Shown here: positions 18,265-27,378 of the stretch, piece after piece
Layout: every line of letters starts with the position of its first letter
Numbering within the stretch: position 1 is the first letter of the stretch
DNA from: an uncultured Anaeromusa sp.
GTDB taxonomy: Bacteria; Bacillota; Negativicutes; Anaeromusales; Anaeromusaceae
DNA: 64,000 nt
Assembly (NCBI RefSeq): GCF_963668665.1
Contig: NZ_OY764902.1
Coordinates: 496,001 to 560,000 of the forward strand
Reading direction: 5' to 3'
The notes under the pieces: generated by a model
What the model was told of the DNA's origin: nothing
The model's input: the letters and a program-made list of their open reading frames with translations, nothing else
Databases searched by the model: none
Position numbers and translations under genes: made by a program

Positions 18265-19187
18265 CGATGCGATGGCAAGCCAATGTAGCTCTGCTTGTAA
18301 CAGCCGGTATTTGGGGTTTGGCTTTTGTGGCGCAGAGAGTAGGCATGGAATATCTGGAACCATTTACATTTAATGGCATTCGGTTTTTGCTAGGAGCCCT
18401 GTCGTTGCTGCCTCTTTTATGGTGGCAACAGTATCGCAAGCCTGTAGCTAAAGAATCGTTACCTCGTTTTCGCGTCGTTGGAATTGGCGTAGTGGCTGGC
18501 TTGATTTTGTTTTTGGCGGCGTCGCTGCAGCAAATTGGCATTGTCGATACAACAGCCGGCAAGGCTGCTTTTGTAACTAGCATGTATATTGTCTTGGTGC
18601 CTTTGAGCGGCGTGCTTTTAGGGCGGCGTGTGGAATTTTCTTTGTGGCTGGGATGTTTGCTATCGCTTTTAGGGTTGTACTTTCTTTGCATTCGAGAGGA
18701 TTTCACCTTGGCCTTTGGCGACTTATTGGTTTTGATTGGTGCTGTTTTTTGGACGATGCACATTTTGTGGATTGATCGTTTTGCATCCCAAGTGCAGGTG
18801 CTTTCTTTGGCCGTGTGGCAGTTTATAACCTGCGCCCTTCTTTCTTTGGTTGTTGCTGCTTTTACCGAAACAATAACCTTGGCTGGAATCAAAGGGGCTC
18901 TCTCCCCTATCTTGTATGGCGGTATCGGCTCTGTAGGCATTGCTTATACGCTGCAGATTGTCGGCCAAAAACGAGCAGAGCCTACGCAGGCCTCGCTGAT
19001 TTTGAGTTTGGAGACGGTTTTTGCCGCTTTAGGGGGATATTTTTTGCTGCAAGAGTTTCTTAGTTTTTGGGAACTGCTAGGCTGTTTACTGATGATGACC
19101 GGTATAGTAGTAGCGCAAATTCCCTGGCTTAATTGGCGAAGTGGAGTTAAAGATAGTCTTCGGTTAGAAAAAGCAGAAATAAAATAG
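18261..19187 (+). CDS. EamA (DMT superfamily) permease
   Basis: Ten-helix drug/metabolite transporter, 308 residues, with two EamA repeats (about 8-140 and 150-285). N-terminal LLVTAGIWGLAFVAQRVGMEYLEPFTFNGIRF and second-repeat PTQASLILSLETVFAALGGYF are typical. The substrate cannot be told. Translationally coupled to the nitroreductase gene. Confidence 0.9.
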   Translation: MTMRWQANVALLVTAGIWGLAFVAQRVGMEYLEPFTFNGIRFLLGALSLLPLLWWQQYRKPVAKESLPRFRVVGIGVVAGLILFLAASLQQIGIVDTTAGKAAFVTSMYIVLVPLSGVLLGRRVEFSLWLGCLLSLLGLYFLCIREDFTLAFGDLLVLIGAVFWTMHILWIDRFASQVQVLSLAVWQFITCALLSLVVAAFTETITLAGIKGALSPILYGGIGSVGIAYTLQIVGQKRAEPTQASLILSLETVFAALGGYFLLQEFLSFWELLGCLLMMTGIVVAQIPWLNWRSGVKDSLRLEKAEIK

Positions 19188-19291
19188 CTTGTATTCTGTA
19201 ATAAATTGTCACTCTTTGTAGGAAATGTGATACTATAAAAGCAGAGATTTTTCGGGACGAATTAGGTGTTACTTTTGAAAAGAGGTGCTTT

Positions 19292-19483
19292 ATGCAGTCT
19301 GACTGGAAAGAAGAATTCGTAGCCTTGCTGCAAGCGGAATGGAAAAAAATGAAAAAAGACGGTGAAAATGACAAAAACGATGAGTTTTTGCAAATCCAAG
19401 AAATGTTACAACGGTTAGAAGGTAAAGTTGATCGCTTGAATGCCCGCCTTACTTCGTTAGAACGGGAAGCGCGCCGTCGTTAA
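19292..19483 (+). CDS. small coiled-coil protein
   Basis: 63 residues, highly charged. The C-terminal half (about 30-60) has heptad-like spacing of Leu and Ile (LQIQEMLQRLEGKVDRLNARL). Not recognised as a named family. AGAGGTG seven bases before ATG and good codon use support a real gene. A possible promoter (TTGTCA near 19207, TACTAT near 19232) lies upstream with a long spacer. Confidence 0.65.
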   Translation: MQSDWKEEFVALLQAEWKKMKKDGENDKNDEFLQIQEMLQRLEGKVDRLNARLTSLEREARRR

Positions 19484-19645
19484 TTGCGCATGTTGCTTCT
19501 TAATCCTGCTAGTATATGCCGCTTACATCTTACTTTTGCACAAACTACATTTTGAAGCGTTTAGGAACTGCTGCTTCAGTGGTTCCTTTGCTTTTATACC
19601 GGGGCGCAGAAACGCGATCCGGAAAATTCAATGGGAGGTGTATGT

Positions 19646-20551
19646 ATGAAAAGGTTTTTTTGTTGTATGGTGTTGGTTATGTGTATGTTACTAGGCCTAG
19701 GGAGCGACGCGGCAAAGGCAGGGGCGTCAGCAGATGGAGCCTCACAAAATTTGAAAATCCAGCAATGGAAAGGACAGTCTTTTACTTTCATGTCCTTGCC
19801 GGATGACAAACAAGCTGCTGGTTACAGTATTTTCAAAGTGGAAAATGCTAGCCGTGGCTTCCAAGGGGATGTTTCCGTACGTATCCCCTACAATACCCAT
19901 GTAGGCAAGCAAGTTGTCATTACTGAAGTAGTGCCTTTTGACGCCGGTTATGGTTTAAAAGAGTATATGGTTTATATGAACGTAATAGATTCCGGTGAAA
20001 AATTAGTGGCGCGCAGTATGCGTTCGCAAGTGAATGGACTTGTTTTAACAGCCGATTTGAAAAACGCTCGTAAACACTTTCTAGGGAAAACAGTGTATTC
20101 CAAACTGAGAGAACTGCCTGGGTTAGCAACCTCTGAAAATCCAATGCCTCAAGCGGTTAAGGTCGGTATTGGCGCTCCTGTTGTGGTGGCAGATGTATAC
20201 CCGGGCATTCAAATACAGGATCCAATATGGTTGGTGGTAACGGCAAACGGACAAAAAGCCATTCTGCCAATGAACTACAGCTGGACTAATATGCCGCAGG
20301 TGTTTTGGAATGACCGCCCTGCTTGGCAAGATGATCTCTTCTTAGAAGACCCGCATAAAACATTCAACTGGTCTTCCGATATGTGGAAACAGATTGAAAC
20401 TGCCAGCGTAACCGTTGGTATGCTGAAAGAACAAGTGCGTCTTAGCTGGGGAGAAGCCACAGACATGGAACAAGACGGCTTTGTTTGGATCTATGGCGAC
20501 AAAAAATTGACCTTTAATGGAGATGTTCTGATATCCATTGAGGCCAAATAA
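19646..20551 (+). CDS. secreted protein with BamE/SmpA-like C-terminal motif
   Basis: 301 residues with a clear Sec signal peptide (KRF, hydrophobic stretch, cleavage near AKAGA, about residue 27). The middle is not recognised. The last 45 residues (VTVGMLKEQVRLSWGEATD and WIYGDKKLTFNGDVLISIE) follow the pattern G-M-x-KEQV-x-x-x-WG-x-P seen in BamE/SmpA-like and related small outer-membrane lipoprotein folds. There is no lipobox. ATG 19646 follows GGGAGGTG. Function unknown; extracytoplasmic. Confidence 0.75.
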   Translation: MKRFFCCMVLVMCMLLGLGSDAAKAGASADGASQNLKIQQWKGQSFTFMSLPDDKQAAGYSIFKVENASRGFQGDVSVRIPYNTHVGKQVVITEVVPFDAGYGLKEYMVYMNVIDSGEKLVARSMRSQVNGLVLTADLKNARKHFLGKTVYSKLRELPGLATSENPMPQAVKVGIGAPVVVADVYPGIQIQDPIWLVVTANGQKAILPMNYSWTNMPQVFWNDRPAWQDDLFLEDPHKTFNWSSDMWKQIETASVTVGMLKEQVRLSWGEATDMEQDGFVWIYGDKKLTFNGDVLISIEAK

Positions 20552-20620
20552 TAGGACGTGAATTATCTCAAAACCCCCGTTTCGCGTATTTCGCGGTTCG
20601 TTTTACAAATTTCGTATACT

Positions 20621-20652
20621 AAAAAAGCAGCTCAAACAGAGCTGCTTTTTTA
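20621..20652 (+). terminator. rho-independent terminator
   Basis: 13-bp stem AAAAAAGCAGCTC / GAGCTGCTTTTTT, 5-base loop; symmetrical A and T runs allow use from both sides. Confidence 0.85.
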
Positions 20653-20692
20653 GTCTTCAAAACACGAATATTGCCGTGGAAACCCTCATTCG

Positions 20693-20724
20693 AGCCCTCC
20701 GATTCTCACCGCGACTCTTGTTTA
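20693..20724. repeat. second copy of the intergenic repeat end
   Basis: CCCTCCGATTCTCACCGCGA followed by CTCTTGTTTA. It matches 11562-11592 with two mismatches in about 31 bases. Like the first copy it lies next to a terminator, between convergent genes. Confidence 0.6.
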
Positions 20725-20752
20725 AATCCAGTTCCCTGTAACTTCTTTTGAT

Positions 20753-22387
20753 TTAACTTTGGCTTTGGTCAGCAACCAAATGGGCTGCGCAATATTTTTC
20801 TCGTAGCTTTGGCTTTTCAATTTTACCCGTAGGATTACGCGGAATGTCGGCAAAAATAATTTTGCGCGGACGTTTGTAGCGCGGCAAGGAAGAACAAAAC
20901 TCTCTTATTTCCTCCTCTGTGCACTGGCAATGGGGCTTAACTTCTATGATTGCTGCTGCGATTTCCCCAAGGCGCGGGTCCGGCAGGCCAATGACAGCGA
21001 CGTCTTTGACAGCATGATTCCGATGCAGAAAATCTTCAATCTGCACCGGGTAGAGATTTTCGCCGCCAGAAATAATCACATCTTTTTTGCGGTCAACTAA
21101 GAAAATAAAACCGTCTTCATCCATTCGTGCCATATCGCCGGTAAAAAGCCAGCCTTCTTTCAACACCGCAGCCGTAGCTTCAGGGGCGTTATAGTAACAT
21201 TTCATCACCCCAGGCCCTTTCACGACAAGCTCCCCTATGCCGCCTGCCGGAACCAGGCTGCCTGTTTCATCAACAATTTTCGTCTTCCATTTAAAGCCCG
21301 CTTTGCCGATAGCTCCCACCTTATGAATGTTTTCAAGGCCAAGATGGACGCATCCTGGCCCGGTGGATTCGCTCAACCCGTAGTTTGTATCATAGCTATG
21401 GGTAGGAAAGTAATTTTTCCAGCGACGAATCAAGCTGGGAGGAACCGGCTGCGCGCCAATATGCATGAGTCTCCATTGCTCAAGGGCATAATCATCTAGA
21501 CTCAACTCGCCGCTTTCGAGAGCGTTCAGAATATCCAGAGCCCAGGGAACAAGCAGCCAGACAATGGTAGCTTGTTCTTCTGAGACTGCCTTTAGAATCC
21601 AGGAGGGCTTGACGCCGCGAAGTAAAACCGCCTTTCCCCCTACTAAAAAGCTGCCAAACCAATGCATTTTGGCACCGGTGTGATAGAGAGGCGGAATGCA
21701 TAAAAAAGTATCCTGTGTTGTTTGCTGGTGATGCTGCTGCTCCGTGTAGCAGGAAGAAAGCAGGCTGTTATGAGTATGTAGAATGGCTTTGGGAAAGCCC
21801 GTTGTGCCGGAAGAAAAATAGATAGCGGCATCATCGTCAGCAGCAAGCTCAATTTCCGGTTCTTTCTCTGAGTACGATCGTTCAAGCCGCGAGTAGTTCT
21901 CAGCAAAAGCAAGGCCGTTTTCGCCTACATAAAAATGTGTTTTTACCTGCGGAACTTTTTCATATATGACTTCGATACGATCGACAAACTCCGGTCCCAA
22001 AACCAGCGCGACCACTTCCGCAAGTTCCAGACAATATTTTATTTCCTCGGCATCGTAGCGAAAGTTTAAAGGTACGGCCACGGCGCCAGCTTTGAGAATT
22101 CCGAAATAAATCGGCAGCCATTCTAGACAATTCATTAAAAGAATTGCCACTTTATCGCCTTTTTTTATACCACGGCCTAGGAGCAAATTGGCAAAACGGT
22201 TTGCTTTAGCATCAAATTCGCGCCAGGTCATTTGGCGGCGAAAGCTCGCAGCGGGATTGGTTTCAATCAACTCATACTCTTGCCAGGAAACTTCGTGTTT
22301 TTCCTGTAACTCGGGATTTATTTCAACTAAACTGACTTTGTCAGCATATAAGGAGGCGTTGCGGGACAGTATTTCCGTTATGGGCAT
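20753..22387 (-). CDS. AMP-forming acyl-CoA synthetase
   Basis: ANL-family ligase, 544 residues. The ATP loop YFSSGTTGFPKA, the NYGLSESTG motif, TGDMARMDEDGF, and RKKDVIISGGENLYP hinge region are all present; the catalytic C-terminal Lys lies in NPTGKIEK. The N-terminal part carries an extra segment rich in Glu. The substrate is a carboxylic acid, medium chain or aryl. Start 22387 has AAGGAG seven bases upstream. It is the last gene of the T-box operon after iorB (24-base gap), so an arylacetate is plausible, but this is context only. Confidence 0.88.
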   Translation of the reverse strand: MPITEILSRNASLYADKVSLVEINPELQEKHEVSWQEYELIETNPAASFRRQMTWREFDAKANRFANLLLGRGIKKGDKVAILLMNCLEWLPIYFGILKAGAVAVPLNFRYDAEEIKYCLELAEVVALVLGPEFVDRIEVIYEKVPQVKTHFYVGENGLAFAENYSRLERSYSEKEPEIELAADDDAAIYFSSGTTGFPKAILHTHNSLLSSCYTEQQHHQQTTQDTFLCIPPLYHTGAKMHWFGSFLVGGKAVLLRGVKPSWILKAVSEEQATIVWLLVPWALDILNALESGELSLDDYALEQWRLMHIGAQPVPPSLIRRWKNYFPTHSYDTNYGLSESTGPGCVHLGLENIHKVGAIGKAGFKWKTKIVDETGSLVPAGGIGELVVKGPGVMKCYYNAPEATAAVLKEGWLFTGDMARMDEDGFIFLVDRKKDVIISGGENLYPVQIEDFLHRNHAVKDVAVIGLPDPRLGEIAAAIIEVKPHCQCTEEEIREFCSSLPRYKRPRKIIFADIPRNPTGKIEKPKLREKYCAAHLVADQSQS

Positions 22388-22411
22388 TTTTTTACTCCTT
22401 TTCATCCTCGC

Positions 22412-22987
22412 TTACTTTACCTTTAAGCCTTCCTGGAAGGCAAGGAGATTGACTGGAACCGCGCTTGCTTTAACACTGGTCTTAATCACTTCTTCCCAAT
22501 CGATATAGTCAATTTTCATGGCCTTTACCAGAGCGCCGAACAAAACTACGTTCATCGCCTTGGCGTTCCCCAAGCGCTCGGCGATTTGGGCGGCACAGAT
22601 AACGGTTGTATCAGCTTTCTCCTTTAGCAGCTCCAGCACTCCGGCGGGATACTCTCGTTTGCCCATGAGGATCGGCGCGGAGGGAATCTGGTAGTCATTA
22701 ACGACGACTTTGCCTGTTGGCGCCAAATATTCGAGCCAGCGGAGCGCTTCCATGGTTTCAAAGGAAACAAGTATGTCCGCCTGCCCCTTGCCGATAATCG
22801 GCGAGTATACTTTTTTTCCATAGCGCACCTGGGTGCTGACGCTGCCGCCGCGCTGGGCCATGCCATGTACTTCGGACATCTTGACATCATAACCGGCGCT
22901 CACCAGGCCATTGGACAAAATCTTGCTTGCTAAAATGGTTCCCTGCCCGCCTACGCCCACTAGCAGTATGTTTTTTACCTCAGACAT
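22412..22987 (-). CDS. iorB: indolepyruvate:ferredoxin oxidoreductase, beta subunit
   Basis: Gamma-domain subunit of the arylpyruvate oxidoreductase, 191 residues. LLVGVGGQGTILASKILS, SEVHGMAQRGGSV and the later PTGKVVVNDYQI are family marks. With IorA it interconverts arylpyruvate + CoA and arylacetyl-CoA + CO2 using ferredoxin. ATG 22987 lies one base after the iorA stop, behind AAAGGTGGG. Confidence 0.94.
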   Translation of the reverse strand: MSEVKNILLVGVGGQGTILASKILSNGLVSAGYDVKMSEVHGMAQRGGSVSTQVRYGKKVYSPIIGKGQADILVSFETMEALRWLEYLAPTGKVVVNDYQIPSAPILMGKREYPAGVLELLKEKADTTVICAAQIAERLGNAKAMNVVLFGALVKAMKIDYIDWEEVIKTSVKASAVPVNLLAFQEGLKVK

Positions 22988-22988
22988 A

Positions 22989-24770
22989 TTATTCACCCAC
23001 CTTTACTGCGGCTTTAGCCGGACATAGTTGCACGCATACTTCACAGCCGACGCATTGAACCGGATCGATGGCTGCTTTTTCCGTTTCTTGATCGAATCTA
23101 AGGGCCGGGCAGCCTGTGTTAACGCACATTTGGCAGCCGATGCACTCGTCTGTGTCAACTTTGCAAGTTGCCATATAAGCACCGAATTCTTCCTTGTCTT
23201 GGGGCGACTGCTTTTTCAATACGCAGGGCCAGCGGGTAATAATAACCGACGGCTCATCCAAGGCAAGAGCCCAATCAAGAGCATCTCGTACTTGCCGAAG
23301 GTTTAGGGGATTGACGGTTCGGACATAGTCAATGCCTAACGCCTTAACTACTCCTTCGATGGCCAGCGCCTTCGTCGGCGTCCCCTGCAGCGTAAAACCT
23401 GTACCAGGATGATCTTGGTGACCGGTCATGCCGGTTATCCGGTTATCGAGAATAACGGTAATGGTTTTACTGCGGTTATAGGCTATGTTCATTATGCTGT
23501 TGATGCCCGTATGGAAGAAAGTGGAGTCGCCGATGGTCGAAATAACACGCATGTTTTCATGGAACTTATCGAAGACTTTCTGCGCCCCATGTCCTATGCT
23601 TGGCGCGGCGCCCATACAAATGCACATATCTTTGGCATTAAGGGGTTCGGCCCCGCCCAGGGCGTAGCAACCAATATCTCCGGCCATCACAACGTTTTTC
23701 TTTTTACTGAGTTCATAGAAAAATCCCCGGTGCGGACAGCCGGCGCAAAGTACAGGCGGTCTATTTACTACTAATGACGTATCATACTGGATCAACGGTT
23801 TTTCTTCATTCAGCAATGCTTTCGCAACAATATCAGGGTTAAGTTCGTACATGTTGGGGATTTTTTCTTTACCACTGCAGGATATGCCCATTTGCCGTAT
23901 CTGTTCTTCCAAATAGGGTTCCAATTCTTCAATGACATAGAGAGTTTCCATCTTTGCTGCGAATTCTTTGATTTTCTTGGCCGGCAGCGGGTACGTAAAG
24001 CCTAGTTTGAGATACGACGCTTTATCGCCGAAAACTTCCTTGGCATATTGGTAGGCGACCCCGGAGGAAATAATGCCAATCTTAGAATCATTCCATTCGA
24101 AGTAGTTTAAATTCGTTTCATCCGCAAAGACGGCCAGCTTGTGCAGACGTCCTTCTAATTCGGCGCGCAGCTTTTTGGCAACAGCCGGAATAAGGTCGTA
24201 TTTGGCAAGGTTTTTTGCATACGGCTTTTTGCTGGCTTCCTTCCGTTCGCCGATTTCAACTAAGCCCTTGCTGTGGCAGACTCTGGTGGTCATTCTGAAT
24301 AAAATCGGCGTATCAAATTTCTCGCTGATTTCCATGGCTGTCTTCAGCATGTCTTTGGATTCCTGACTGTCACTTGGTTCGAGCATGGCTATTTTGGCAA
24401 ATTTAGCGTATTGTCGATTATCCTGCTCATTTTGCGAGGAGTGAAGGCTTGGGTCGTCGGCTGTGATCAGCACCATTCCCCCGTTTACGCCGGCATAGGC
24501 AAAACTGAACAAGGGGTCGGCAGCCACGTTGACGCCGACCATTTTCATGGCCGCTAGTGCTCGGGCGCCGGCGATCGAGGCTCCTATCGCGTTTTCCATA
24601 GCCACCTTTTCATTTGGCGCCCATTCCGCGATGATATCCTCATTGTAGGTGGCGATGTTTTCTAATATCTCGGTGCTCGGCGTTCCGGGGTACGCTGCAG
24701 CATAAGTCACGCCAGCTTCGTATGCCCCTTGCGCTACCGCTTCATTACCGGTCAGTAATCGTTTCATCAT
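22989..24770 (-). CDS. iorA: indolepyruvate:ferredoxin oxidoreductase, alpha subunit
   Basis: Thiamine-diphosphate and 4Fe-4S subunit, 593 residues. The N-terminal domain has GNEAVAQGAYEAGVTYAAAYPGTPSTEI; the TPP-binding region has CAGCPHRGFFYEL and GDIGCYALG, then GDSTFFHTGI. Two 4Fe-4S motifs end the protein (CIGCQMCVNTGCP and CVGCEVCVQLCP). Ferredoxin is the electron partner. GGAGGTTT precedes ATGATG. In this operon it probably acts on phenylpyruvate/phenylacetyl-CoA; direction is discussed in the findings. Confidence 0.96.
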   Translation of the reverse strand: MMKRLLTGNEAVAQGAYEAGVTYAAAYPGTPSTEILENIATYNEDIIAEWAPNEKVAMENAIGASIAGARALAAMKMVGVNVAADPLFSFAYAGVNGGMVLITADDPSLHSSQNEQDNRQYAKFAKIAMLEPSDSQESKDMLKTAMEISEKFDTPILFRMTTRVCHSKGLVEIGERKEASKKPYAKNLAKYDLIPAVAKKLRAELEGRLHKLAVFADETNLNYFEWNDSKIGIISSGVAYQYAKEVFGDKASYLKLGFTYPLPAKKIKEFAAKMETLYVIEELEPYLEEQIRQMGISCSGKEKIPNMYELNPDIVAKALLNEEKPLIQYDTSLVVNRPPVLCAGCPHRGFFYELSKKKNVVMAGDIGCYALGGAEPLNAKDMCICMGAAPSIGHGAQKVFDKFHENMRVISTIGDSTFFHTGINSIMNIAYNRSKTITVILDNRITGMTGHQDHPGTGFTLQGTPTKALAIEGVVKALGIDYVRTVNPLNLRQVRDALDWALALDEPSVIITRWPCVLKKQSPQDKEEFGAYMATCKVDTDECIGCQMCVNTGCPALRFDQETEKAAIDPVQCVGCEVCVQLCPAKAAVKVGE

Positions 24771-24800
24771 AAACCTCCAACTACGAATATATTCTCAGAC

Positions 24801-24871
24801 TGGTTCAAGGGGACGGTTCTACCGAACCAGAATTAACAAAATTGACTCAGGAGAACCGTCCCCCTGAACCA
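24801..24871. repeat. REP-like inverted repeat inside the T-box operon
   Basis: Arms TGGTTCAAGGGGACGGTTCT (24801-24820) and the inverse at 24852-24871 match at 19 of 20 positions, with a 31-base loop that itself contains CCGAACCAG. The GGGGACGGTTC core is like palindromes linked with REP-associated tyrosine transposases in clostridia, as far as I recall. It lies between iorA and the Mpv17-like gene. Confidence 0.7.
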
Positions 24872-24872
24872 C

Positions 24873-25544
24873 TTAAGCACTTACTTTTCTTCTTTTCCCG
24901 TAGGCAAGGATAGCGCCCAGCGCTACCGACAAGTAAGCTGCCATCAAAACTCGATACTCAGGCGGTAATAAAAACGTAATCGTATGGGCTGGTATCCAGA
25001 AAAAGGGAATGGTTTTAAAAATGACAAAAGACACCAGTCCCTGCCAGTCAATCCTAGCAATGACGTCAGATAACTTCACGTTTCCCATTGAATTCGTTTC
25101 GCCACAAGCGAGGTCAATATAGGTGTCTGTAATCCGGTGCAGGGTCATAAAGGCAGAACCAAAGAACAAGTTCATGATAGCGCTAATCCAAAAGGCAGCC
25201 CATATTTTATTGGCAAAAGCATCGCTGCCCGACCAGAGCAGTTCTTTTTTTATGGCGCCCGTAACCCCGCCGGCAAAGACTTCAAACATCAGTACAATGA
25301 GCATGCCGATGAGGCCCCAAATAATACTGCGGTAGATTATCCCTGCAGGCGCTTTCCAGGCTCCTGCGGCAATACGGATGGCTAACAGTTCGCCCATTGT
25401 CGCTAAAATGCCAAATTTGACAAAGCCCATAAGGTACGGATGCGCTTTGGTTGCGCTGACAAATACTTCATGCGTAGAGGGAACCACCATTACCGACGAA
25501 ACGGCACACAGCGCAGCCAGCCAGATAAAGTCTCCTAGTCTCAT
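24873..25544 (-). CDS. Mpv17/PMP22-like integral membrane protein
   Basis: 223 residues with five to six hydrophobic segments. The C-terminal part (IPFFWIPAHTITFLLPPEYR, then VLMAAYLSVALGAILAYG) resembles the Mpv17/PMP22 signature W-x-P-x4-NF-x2-P-x3-RV-x9-W-x3-LS, though the final Trp is Ala here. Function unknown; mitochondrial Mpv17 is a channel. It sits between the ACT gene and iorA in the T-box operon (28-base gap to the ACT gene), so a role in uptake of the acid substrate is a guess. Good GGAGGAAAC before ATG. Confidence 0.7.
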   Translation of the reverse strand: MRLGDFIWLAALCAVSSVMVVPSTHEVFVSATKAHPYLMGFVKFGILATMGELLAIRIAAGAWKAPAGIIYRSIIWGLIGMLIVLMFEVFAGGVTGAIKKELLWSGSDAFANKIWAAFWISAIMNLFFGSAFMTLHRITDTYIDLACGETNSMGNVKLSDVIARIDWQGLVSFVIFKTIPFFWIPAHTITFLLPPEYRVLMAAYLSVALGAILAYGKRRKVSA

Positions 25545-25572
25545 GTTTCCTCCTAAAATAGGAAATTATCGT

Positions 25573-26019
25573 TTACCAATAAAAATCAACAGCATCGTTG
25601 GCTTGCAGGTATTCCTTAATCTCCGGATCATTGCTCAATAAGTTCATTGCCTGCTCGACATCATCCGCTTTTACTACTACTTTGGCCACATTTTCAATGG
25701 CCGTGGTGAAGGCATAAACATACTCAATGTTAATACCCGCATCACTTAGTTTATCCACATAGGTTAGCAATGTGCCTGGCTTATCGCCGATAGTGAGAGC
25801 CAGGACCGGCGTTTTCTTAACAATAAAGCCTGCTTCGCGCAAGATTTTCCTCAAATCGTCCGGCTTGGCAACGATAAACCGCAAGATGCCAAAGTCTGCC
25901 GTGTCGGCTATGGACAGAGCTTTAATATTAATGCCATTGGACTGGATAACCTGCAGTATTTCCCGAAAGGCCCCAGGACGGTTCTCCACAAACGTTGAGA
26001 TTTGCTGAATGATATTCAT
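25573..26019 (-). CDS. tandem ACT-domain protein
   Basis: 148 residues, two ACT domains (about 4-70 and 72-140), no catalytic domain. The N-terminal QQISTFVENRPGAFREILQVI and second KPGTLLTYVDKLSDAGINIEYVYA segments each show the ACT amino-acid binding loop. Such stand-alone proteins are commonly found beside phenylacetate-CoA ligase in anaerobes and may sense an aromatic amino acid. It is 17 bases after paaK. Confidence 0.88.
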   Translation of the reverse strand: MNIIQQISTFVENRPGAFREILQVIQSNGINIKALSIADTADFGILRFIVAKPDDLRKILREAGFIVKKTPVLALTIGDKPGTLLTYVDKLSDAGINIEYVYAFTTAIENVAKVVVKADDVEQAMNLLSNDPEIKEYLQANDAVDFYW

Positions 26020-26036
26020 AAGTTTTACCTCCTGCT

Positions 26037-27332
26037 TTATATTTTTCGCTTATCAATGACTCTTTTAGCCTTACCTTCACTGCGCTCGATAGTCTTACTC
26101 GATACCAGTTTTACTTTACTGGAGATACCTAATAGTTCGCTTATCTTTTTCTTCAGCGTATGTTCCAGCGTTTCAAGTCCGCGAACTTCATCCGTAAATA
26201 CTTCTTCCGTAATTTCCACCATGATTGTCAATTTATCAAGATTATCAATGCGTTCCACAATCAGCTGATAATGAGGCGCCATGCCCAGATCAAGAAGCAC
26301 GCTTTCAACCTGCGACGGAAATACATTAACGCCGCCGATGATTAACATATCGTCACTGCGGCCCATAACTTTTTGCATCCGTACCAGCGTTCTGCCGCAA
26401 GCGCAAGGGGTTCTGTTGAGCACCGTCAAGTCCCTAGTGCGATAGCGCAGCAGAGGCAGGCCTTCTTTGGTCAAGGTAGTAATAACGAGCTCGCCTATTT
26501 CGCCCTCCGGTAAAACCTCTCCAGTTACAGGGTCAATGATTTCTGGATAGAAATGGTCTTCATTGATGTGCATGCCATCTTGTTCCACACACTCACAGGC
26601 GACGCCAGGTCCGATGATTTCACTCAAGCCATAGATGTCATAGGCTTTGATATTCAGCTGGCGTTGAATTTCCTGCCGCATTTGCTCTGACCAGGGTTCG
26701 GCACCGAAAATTCCCACCCGCAGAGGCATATCCTGGCAGTCAAAACCTGCTTCGCGCATCGTTTCGGCAATATGCAGGGCGTAGGAAGGCGTACAGGCAA
26801 GAACATTCGTGCCAAAATCTTTCATTAGGGTAATCTGTCGAGCCGTGTTGCCGACCGAAGTGGGAATAATCGACCCTCCTACCAGCTCCGCGCCGTAATG
26901 CACGCCTAACGCGCCGGTAAACAGCCCATAACCATAGGCGTTTTGAATAAACGATTTTTTTGTAACACCTACGGCGGTTAACGCTCGCGCCATAACTTCA
27001 GCCCACATGTTGAGGTCGCGCTTTGTATAACCAACAACGGTCGCTTTGCCAGTAGTGCCGCTTGAGGCATGGATGCGGACTATCTCACTCATCGGCAAGG
27101 CAAACAAACCATAAGGATAGTTGTCACGCAAATCCTGCTTGGTTGTAAAAGGCAATTTGTGAATATCTTCGATTCCTTGAATATCTGCGGGTAACAAACC
27201 GGCGGCCTGAAACTTCTGGCGATATGAAGGCACACAGGTGTAAACCCTTTGTACTAAATCACGCAGCGAAGTAGATTGGATTTCCGTCATTTCTTTTCGG
27301 TTAAGCTTTTCAATATGATTATTCCAATACAA
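26037..27332 (-). CDS. paaK: phenylacetate-CoA ligase
   Basis: Converts phenylacetate + CoA + ATP to phenylacetyl-CoA + AMP + PPi. 431 residues. Marks are [31 protein letters not shown], the P-loop [11 protein letters not shown], the zinc-type CECVEQDG region, RYRTRDLT and [18 protein letters not shown] choose TTG 27332 as start: GAGGAGG is eight bases upstream and the resulting [11 protein letters not shown] matches the usual MYWN N-terminus. Codons further upstream lie in the T-box terminator and are not translated. First gene of the operon. Confidence 0.94.
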   Translation of the reverse strand: MYWNNHIEKLNRKEMTEIQSTSLRDLVQRVYTCVPSYRQKFQAAGLLPADIQGIEDIHKLPFTTKQDLRDNYPYGLFALPMSEIVRIHASSGTTGKATVVGYTKRDLNMWAEVMARALTAVGVTKKSFIQNAYGYGLFTGALGVHYGAELVGGSIIPTSVGNTARQITLMKDFGTNVLACTPSYALHIAETMREAGFDCQDMPLRVGIFGAEPWSEQMRQEIQRQLNIKAYDIYGLSEIIGPGVACECVEQDGMHINEDHFYPEIIDPVTGEVLPEGEIGELVITTLTKEGLPLLRYRTRDLTVLNRTPCACGRTLVRMQKVMGRSDDMLIIGGVNVFPSQVESVLLDLGMAPHYQLIVERIDNLDKLTIMVEITEEVFTDEVRGLETLEHTLKKKISELLGISSKVKLVSSKTIERSEGKAKRVIDKRKI

Positions 27333-27378
27333 ACTGACGACCTCCTCATTCTTTGACTGGGAAAAGCTTTTTTCCCAA

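Noticed and set aside
19556..19592. AGGAACTGCT / AGTGGTTCCT hairpin before the secreted protein gene
   Set aside because: Two internal mismatches and a broken T run; too weak to call.
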